The notes under the pieces are model-generated. The model had not been told where the DNA came from, searched no databases, and worked only from the letters and a program-made list of their open reading frames with translations. Positions 1-5,117 of a DNA stretch of 5,117 nt are shown piece by piece (position 1 is the first letter of the stretch; each line of letters starts with the position of its first letter). The stretch is from Pseudomonadota bacterium (GTDB lineage: Bacteria; BMS3Abin14): the NCBI GenBank assembly GCA_030636965.1, contig DAOVVW010000111.1:1-5117 (forward strand). The letters are read 5' to 3'. A program made the position numbers and the translations under genes.

Positions 1-1023
1 ACATATCCTCTGGCGATACACGGCAAGAGCTGGGGAACGTTGAGCGTCGGCATCTCCCTGGAACTCCTCCATGCGGAACTGAAGCAACTCAGCAGACAGA
101 TCGCCCTGTTTGCGCTCGTGTTCGGAATATCAGCCATTGTTCTCTTTTACATGATAGGAAGTGGGCTCACCCGACCTCTGATCCGCCTGCGGGACCGGAT
201 GGAAGCGGTTGGGTCCGGGCAACTGCCGGACTCACAGCATTTTCCCGAGAGAAATGACGAGATCGGTGACCTGGAGCACGGATTCAAGAACATGGTTCAA
301 CGCTTGAATCACGCCGAGATCGACCGCAGGGAAGCTGTTCAGAAACTGCTTGATAGTGAGAGGCTGGTAGCGGTCGGGCAAACCGTGGCGGGTGTGGCCC
401 ATGAGGTCAACAACCCTGTTGCGGCCATAGAGACTGCCCTTTTTCACCTGGAAAAGAGCGAGACCGACAAAACGGGCCCTTACATCAAGATCGTAAGGGA
501 CGGGATTGATCGCATCACCGGAGTCGTATCACAACTCCTGGACCTCTCACGGTCCGGGGAACTCAATCTTCAGGTGGTCCACCTTCCGATGTTTTGTCAG
601 GATGCAACTCTTTTTGCGAGGATGGCTGTCAAGGAGCGGCAGATCAACTTCGAGATGTGTGGAAATCCACCCGACATAACGCTGGATGTTGATCGGATGA
701 AAGTCCATCAGGCCCTCCTGAATCTGTTCGTGAATGCCGCTGATGCCGCAGGCGAAGGTGGGAGTGTACAGTTTTCCTGTAATGTCCGGAAAGATCATGT
801 CCTGTTCGAGGTTGCTGACAACGGATCGGGCGTACTGGAGGAACTGAGAAGCCAGATTTTCCAACCGTTCTTTACCACAAAACCGGCCGGCCAGGGGAGC
901 GGCATGGGACTTGCTGTTTCCCGTCGCATCGCGGAGGTCCATGGGGGCAGCCTCATACTCGAGGAATCCGAAGAGGGAGCCCGGTTTGTGCTGACTCTCC
1001 CTCTTGAGAAACGAAAGGAATAA
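1..1023 (+). CDS. Membrane sensor histidine kinase (5'-partial)
   Basis: The reading frame is open from base 1, so the gene begins upstream; the TTG at 40 is internal and is not a credible start. Of the 340 visible residues, the first ~20 look like the last strand of an extracytoplasmic sensor domain (HGKSWGTLSVGISLELL). A transmembrane helix follows at about residues 34-54, then a HAMP linker at about 55-106 (TRPLIRLRDRM ... NDEIGDLEHGF). The HisKA dimerisation domain carries the phospho-acceptor His134 in VAGVAHEVNNP (codon 400-402). The HATPase domain shows an N box (LLNLFVNAADAA, ~240-250), a G1 box (VADNGSGV, ~271-278), an F box (IFQPFFTTK) and a G2 box (GSGMGLAVSRRI, ~299-310). This domain order and the HExNNP-type H box resemble NtrB/AtoS/ZraS-like kinases that pair with NtrC-type regulators. 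The downstream gene starts 5 bases after the stop, so the two are almost certainly cotranscribed cognate partners. All catalytic boxes are intact. The ligand cannot be told because most of the sensor domain is missing; a role in arsenate or respiratory sensing is inferred only from the arrA-like gene nearby. Confidence 0.93.
   Translation, partial: TYPLAIHGKSWGTLSVGISLELLHAELKQLSRQIALFALVFGISAIVLFYMIGSGLTRPLIRLRDRMEAVGSGQLPDSQHFPERNDEIGDLEHGFKNMVQRLNHAEIDRREAVQKLLDSERLVAVGQTVAGVAHEVNNPVAAIETALFHLEKSETDKTGPYIKIVRDGIDRITGVVSQLLDLSRSGELNLQVVHLPMFCQDATLFARMAVKERQINFEMCGNPPDITLDVDRMKVHQALLNLFVNAADAAGEGGSVQFSCNVRKDHVLFEVADNGSGVLEELRSQIFQPFFTTKPAGQGSGMGLAVSRRIAEVHGGSLILEESEEGARFVLTLPLEKRKE
1014..1020 (+). 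promoter_or_regulatory. Ribosome binding site of the response regulator
   Basis: AAAGGAA lies inside the last codons of the histidine kinase gene, 8 bases before the ATG at 1029. It supports that start and suggests translational coupling between kinase and regulator. Confidence 0.7.
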
Positions 1024-1028
1024 CCGGA

Positions 1029-2378
<1,350 letters not shown>

Positions 2379-2383
2379 CAATC

Positions 2384-2399
2384 GTTGCCAAATAGCAAC
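2384..2399 (+). promoter_or_regulatory. Putative activator-binding palindrome, distal copy (UAS1)
   Basis: Inverted repeat GTTGC-CAAATA-GCAAC, starting 5 bases after the regulator's stop codon. The same arms with the same 6-base spacer recur at 2455-2470. Its centre lies roughly 180 bases upstream of the predicted sigma-54 start site, a typical enhancer distance. It is inferred to be a binding site for the Fis-type helix-turn-helix of the adjacent NtrC-family protein. Confidence 0.65.
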
Positions 2400-2452
2400 A
2401 CCTGCCCACCCCCCAAGCTCCCATTTTAAAAGGCCGCATCTGCTCTGTAAAA

Positions 2453-2472
2453 CCGTTGCCTACAGGCAACGG
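2453..2472 (+). promoter_or_regulatory. Putative activator-binding palindrome, proximal copy (UAS2)
   Basis: Perfect 20-base inverted repeat with 8-base arms: CCGTTGCC (2453-2460), spacer TACA, GGCAACGG (2465-2472). Its core GTTGC-N6-GCAAC matches the distal copy. The centre is about 110 bases upstream of the predicted transcription start and about 71 bases from the distal copy's centre. The repeat could also form an RNA hairpin in read-through transcripts of the regulator gene. No T-run follows it on the + strand, so an operator is the better reading than a terminator. Confidence 0.72.
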
Positions 2473-2509
2473 ACCTCGCCGTAATCACAAACCTCCTGAT
2501 TAAGTCAAG

Positions 2510-2522
2510 TATCTGTAAGATA
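2510..2522 (+). repeat. Short palindrome between enhancer sites and promoter
   Basis: TATCT-GTA-AGATA, 5-base arms with a 3-base spacer, about 25 bases upstream of the -24 element. It is a single copy and A+T-rich, so it may be chance. It could mark a second regulator or a flexible segment that helps DNA looping. No convincing IHF or FNR consensus was found in this stretch. Confidence 0.25.
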
Positions 2523-2544
2523 AGAGAAAATATTTCCCGGTGAC

Positions 2545-2561
2545 TTGGTACTTGTTTTGCA
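2545..2561 (+). promoter_or_regulatory. Sigma-54 (-24/-12) promoter of the arrA operon
   Basis: TTGGTAC-TTGTT-TTGCA fits the sigma-54 consensus TTGGCAC-N5-TTGCA with one tolerated C-to-T change. The invariant GG (2547-2548) and GC (2559-2560) are exactly 10 bases apart. The start site would be near 2572, giving a leader of about 64 bases before the ATG at 2636. The presence of an NtrC-type activator gene immediately upstream and paired palindromes at enhancer distance strongly supports the call. Confidence 0.88.
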
Positions 2562-2623
2562 GGCTAATATTTTATAAAGCCAAGCGACATGCTTTGAAAA
2601 TGTCTCAACTATCTGCTTCAGTC

Positions 2624-2630
2624 GAGGAGG
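2624..2630 (+). promoter_or_regulatory. Strong ribosome binding site deciding the arrA start
   Basis: GAGGAGG lies 5 bases before the ATG at 2636. An in-frame ATG at 2600 would add 12 residues but has no Shine-Dalgarno sequence and would put a non-typical stretch ahead of the Tat motif, so 2636 is preferred. Confidence 0.85.
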
Positions 2631-2635
2631 TAAGC

Positions 2636-5117
2636 ATGAGAATCCGAAGACGTGAATTCCTTAAGATCGGAGCAACTGCCAGCGCCGTTGCAACCATCGG
2701 TCTTCCACCGTTAAACGCCTTCGCGAAGACGAAAATGCGGGGGAGTATTGGGGAAGAAGCAGGGAAATGGATACCAACTTCTTGCCAGGGCTGCACGACT
2801 TGGTGTCCCATTGAGGTCTTCGTACAAAGCGGCCGTGCCGTCAAGGTTCGGGGAAACCGTTTTTCCAGGCAGAACGAAGGAATTACCTGTCCCCGGGGCC
2901 ACATCGGTCTGCAGCAGGTCTACGACCCGGACAGGGTCAAGGTCCCCATGAAACGGACCAACCCGAAGAAGGGACGCGGTGAAGACCCGAAGTTCGTACC
3001 GATCACCTGGGACGAGGCCCTCGATACCATCGCCGACAGAATCATGGAGCTGCGCAAAAACGACGAGATGCACAAGTACCTGCTCATGCGGGGCCGGTAT
3101 ACCTACATGCGGGATATTATCTACGACGCCATGACGAAAATTATCGGTTCGCCCAACAACATCTCCCACAGCGCTCTGTGTGCGGAAGCGGAGAAATTCG
3201 GACCATATTACACGGAGGGGATGTGGGACTACCGTGATTACGATATGTCCAACACGAAGTACGCCCTTATCTGGGGCTGCGATCCCATCAGCTCCAACCG
3301 CATGGTACCAGCGGCCATAAAGAGGTTCGGCGACATGCTGGACAACGCTACAGTCGCTGTCGTGGATCCCAAGCTCAACGCTTCAGCCTCCAAGGCCCAC
3401 ATGTGGTTACCAATCAAGCCGGGCGAAGATGGGGCTCTGGCTTCGGCCATCGCCCACGTGATCCTGGCCGAGGGTCAGTGGAACCGGGAGTTCGTCGGCG
3501 ATTTCAAGAAGGGGAAGAACCTGTTTAAAAAGGGGAAAAAGGTCGAGGAAGCCGCCTTCGAGGAGAAATATACCCACGGTCTCGTCAAGTGGTGGAACAT
3601 CGAACTCAAGGACAAGACACCCAAATGGGCGTCAAAGATCACAGGTATCGCCGAAGATCAGATCGAGGAGGTCGCCCGCGGATTGGCTAAAGCAGCCCCG
3701 CATGCCATGGTCTGGCTCGGGCCTGGGGCGTGCATGACGGTCCGTGGCGGCTACACTGCCATGGCCATCCATGCCCTTAACGGTCTGCTGGGCTCTGTGG
3801 ACAACGTTGGCGGCACCCTGGACAAGATGAGCCCACCGGTAAAAAAGATGCCCAAGCTGGACAATTACAAGGACGAAATCGCCAAGAAGCACACCAAAAT
3901 GAAGAAGATTGACCAGCGGGGGTACAAGGAGCTTCCCGCTCTAAATAAGGGCAAATCTGGTGGTGGCGTAGTTACGAATAACGTGCCCACGGGCATCCTC
4001 ACTGAGGACCCATATGATATAAAGATGGCCATCGGCTACATGAACAACTTCGCGTTCTCAGGTACCGGAGCCCAACGCTGGGAAAAGGCCCTCGAGAAAA
4101 TCCCCTTCTATGTTCACATCACCACCAACGCTTCGGAAATGACGCAGTTCGCCGACATTATTCTGCCGTCGGCCATCACGACCTATGAAAAGTGGGGGTG
4201 GGTGAAAGGCAAACAGAACCGTTATGGATACGCTTCCATTCTACAGCCGGTGATCAAACCCATGTGGGACGTGAGGATAGATGAGACGGAAATACCGTTC
4301 ATGATCGCCGAGAAACTGGCCGAGCGGGGTTTTACCAACCTCCATGACTACTACTGCAATGAGTTCAAGGATCCGGAAAACGATCTCTGCCCGAGGAATG
4401 CGGCCGAATTCGCTATCTCCTCGGTCAAGTACTATACATCTCCGTTGTGGGATGGGTCCAAAGAGCACGGGGGCGACTGGATAAACGGTTGGGAAGAGTT
4501 CAAGGATCACGGAATGTGGAACTCAGAACCCTATCCCTATAAGAAACGGTGGGGCAAATTCAAGACGAAGACCAAGAAGTTCGAGTTCTACAGTGATACC
4601 CTCAAGGCTGCACTGAACAAACATGCCGAAAAGCATAAAACGGACGTGGATGACATCCTTGACGTATGTAATTACGAAGCCAGAGGAGAACTGGCTTTTG
4701 TGCCTCACTACGAATCACCATTCCGATATGGTGATCGCAAAGAGTACCCGTTCGACTTTATTGACTACAAGTCGCGGCTCAACAGGGAGGGCCGCAGCCA
4801 GAATACTACCTGGTATCAGGAGTTCAAGAAGATGGATGTTGGGGATGAGAGCTGGGAGGACGTGCTCAAGATCAATCCCAAGGATGCTGTCGGACTTGGC
4901 ATCAAGGATGGTGACAAGGTGAAAGTGGTCTCCGTTACCGGCAGCTACGAGCTTAAAGCCAGTCTTTGGGAAGGTGTCAGGCCAGGGAGTGTCACTAAAT
5001 GCTACGGTCAGGGTCACTGGGCCTACGGCAGGGTAGCAGCATTAAACTTCAAGAAGGCGATACCCCGCGGTGTGAACAACAACGAGATCATGCCCTTCGA
5101 AACCGAGCGGCTCTCTG
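2636..5117 (+). CDS. arrA: Respiratory arsenate reductase catalytic subunit ArrA (3'-partial)
   Basis: 827 residues are visible and the frame is still open at the right edge; ArrA proteins are usually around 850 residues, so only a short tail should be missing. Known role of the family: a periplasmic Mo-bisMGD enzyme that reduces arsenate to arsenite with electrons passed from the quinol pool through the iron-sulfur subunit ArrB. The N-terminus is a twin-arginine signal (RRREFLK at 4-10, hydrophobic stretch ~11-25, likely cleavage after AFA at 30). A [4Fe-4S] site C-x2-C-x3-C-x27-C is formed by Cys50, Cys53, Cys57 and Cys85. RGRY at 152-155 is the motif I recall as separating ArrA from the arsenite-oxidising ArxA (GRGWG type). 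ISHSALCAEAEKFG (176-189) supplies the probable Mo ligand Cys182 with His178 and Lys187. The C-terminal ~690-827 region is the molybdopterin dinucleotide-binding fold (INPKDAVGLGIKDGDKVKV). It is preceded by its own sigma-54 promoter and a kinase/NtrC-type pair. Alternatives are another PsrA/PhsA/TtrA-clade reductase (polysulfide, thiosulfate, tetrathionate, selenate); the RGRY and active-site pattern argue against these but do not exclude them. Confidence 0.87.
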   Translation, partial: MRIRRREFLKIGATASAVATIGLPPLNAFAKTKMRGSIGEEAGKWIPTSCQGCTTWCPIEVFVQSGRAVKVRGNRFSRQNEGITCPRGHIGLQQVYDPDRVKVPMKRTNPKKGRGEDPKFVPITWDEALDTIADRIMELRKNDEMHKYLLMRGRYTYMRDIIYDAMTKIIGSPNNISHSALCAEAEKFGPYYTEGMWDYRDYDMSNTKYALIWGCDPISSNRMVPAAIKRFGDMLDNATVAVVDPKLNASASKAHMWLPIKPGEDGALASAIAHVILAEGQWNREFVGDFKKGKNLFKKGKKVEEAAFEEKYTHGLVKWWNIELKDKTPKWASKITGIAEDQIEEVARGLAKAAPHAMVWLGPGACMTVRGGYTAMAIHALNGLLGSVDNVGGTLDKMSPPVKKMPKLDNYKDEIAKKHTKMKKIDQRGYKELPALNKGKSGGGVVTNNVPTGILTEDPYDIKMAIGYMNNFAFSGTGAQRWEKALEKIPFYVHITTNASEMTQFADIILPSAITTYEKWGWVKGKQNRYGYASILQPVIKPMWDVRIDETEIPFMIAEKLAERGFTNLHDYYCNEFKDPENDLCPRNAAEFAISSVKYYTSPLWDGSKEHGGDWINGWEEFKDHGMWNSEPYPYKKRWGKFKTKTKKFEFYSDTLKAALNKHAEKHKTDVDDILDVCNYEARGELAFVPHYESPFRYGDRKEYPFDFIDYKSRLNREGRSQNTTWYQEFKKMDVGDESWEDVLKINPKDAVGLGIKDGDKVKVVSVTGSYELKASLWEGVRPGSVTKCYGQGHWAYGRVAALNFKKAIPRGVNNNEIMPFETERLS

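Noticed and set aside
811..822. GTTGC...CAAC palindrome inside the histidine kinase gene as a third regulator site
   Set aside because: The spacing differs from the two intergenic copies and the bases encode the conserved G1-box motif VADNG, so coding constraint explains it.
40..1023. Start of the histidine kinase at the TTG at 40
   Set aside because: The frame is open to base 1 and the residues before 40 continue a sensor-domain strand; no ribosome binding site precedes the TTG, so the gene is truncated by the window edge.
2453..2480. Rho-independent terminator after the regulator gene
   Set aside because: The hairpin is good but is followed by GGACCTCGCC-like sequence, not a T-run. On the minus strand a short TTTT follows, but no minus-strand gene needs terminating. 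The repeated core points to an operator.
2473..2544. IHF or FNR/CRP site between enhancer and promoter
   Set aside because: No acceptable match to WATCAA-N4-TTR, TTGAT-N4-ATCAA or TGTGA-N6-TCACA on either strand.
2776..2820. Haem-binding motif in the Cys-rich N-terminus of the oxidoreductase
   Set aside because: There is no CxxCH; the cysteines fit the C-x2-C-x3-C-x27-C [4Fe-4S] pattern of the molybdoenzyme family.
2711..3169. Minus-strand open frame of 152 codons
   Set aside because: It is antisense to the iron-sulfur and active-site region of arrA, whose motifs are intact; no domain or translation signal supports the antisense frame.

Overview
The window carries the end of a two-component regulatory pair and most of a respiratory molybdoenzyme gene, all on the + strand. 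In order: the 3' part of a membrane histidine kinase gene (1-1023, open at the left edge), an NtrC-type sigma-54 activator / response regulator (1029-2378, 5 bases after the kinase stop), a 257-base intergenic control region (2379-2635), and a Tat-exported molybdopterin oxidoreductase (2636-5117, open at the right edge). The oxidoreductase is best read as ArrA, the catalytic subunit of respiratory arsenate reductase. Nothing supports a minus-strand gene, tRNA, rRNA, CRISPR array or mobile element.

The intergenic region is the most informative part. It holds a near-perfect sigma-54 (-24/-12) promoter at 2545-2561 and, upstream, two copies of the same inverted repeat (GTTGCC-N4/5-GCAAC class) centred about 71 bases apart. 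This is the layout expected of an NtrC-type enhancer system. The simplest model is that the membrane kinase senses a periplasmic signal (arsenate, arsenite or a respiratory cue; the sensor domain is mostly outside the window). It would phosphorylate the regulator at Asp55, and the regulator would bind the two palindromes and activate sigma-54 transcription of arrA and whatever follows it. An electron-transfer subunit (arrB) and perhaps a membrane subunit (arrC) would be expected just past the right edge, but they are not seen.

The organism is a Gram-negative-type anaerobic or facultative bacterium: it has a Tat-exported periplasmic enzyme, sigma-54 regulation and moderate G+C. The style of the kinase/activator pair and of ArrA fits Desulfobacterota / former Deltaproteobacteria (Geobacter/Desulfuromonas-like) or a neighbouring phylum. 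That placement is an impression, not a demonstrated result.
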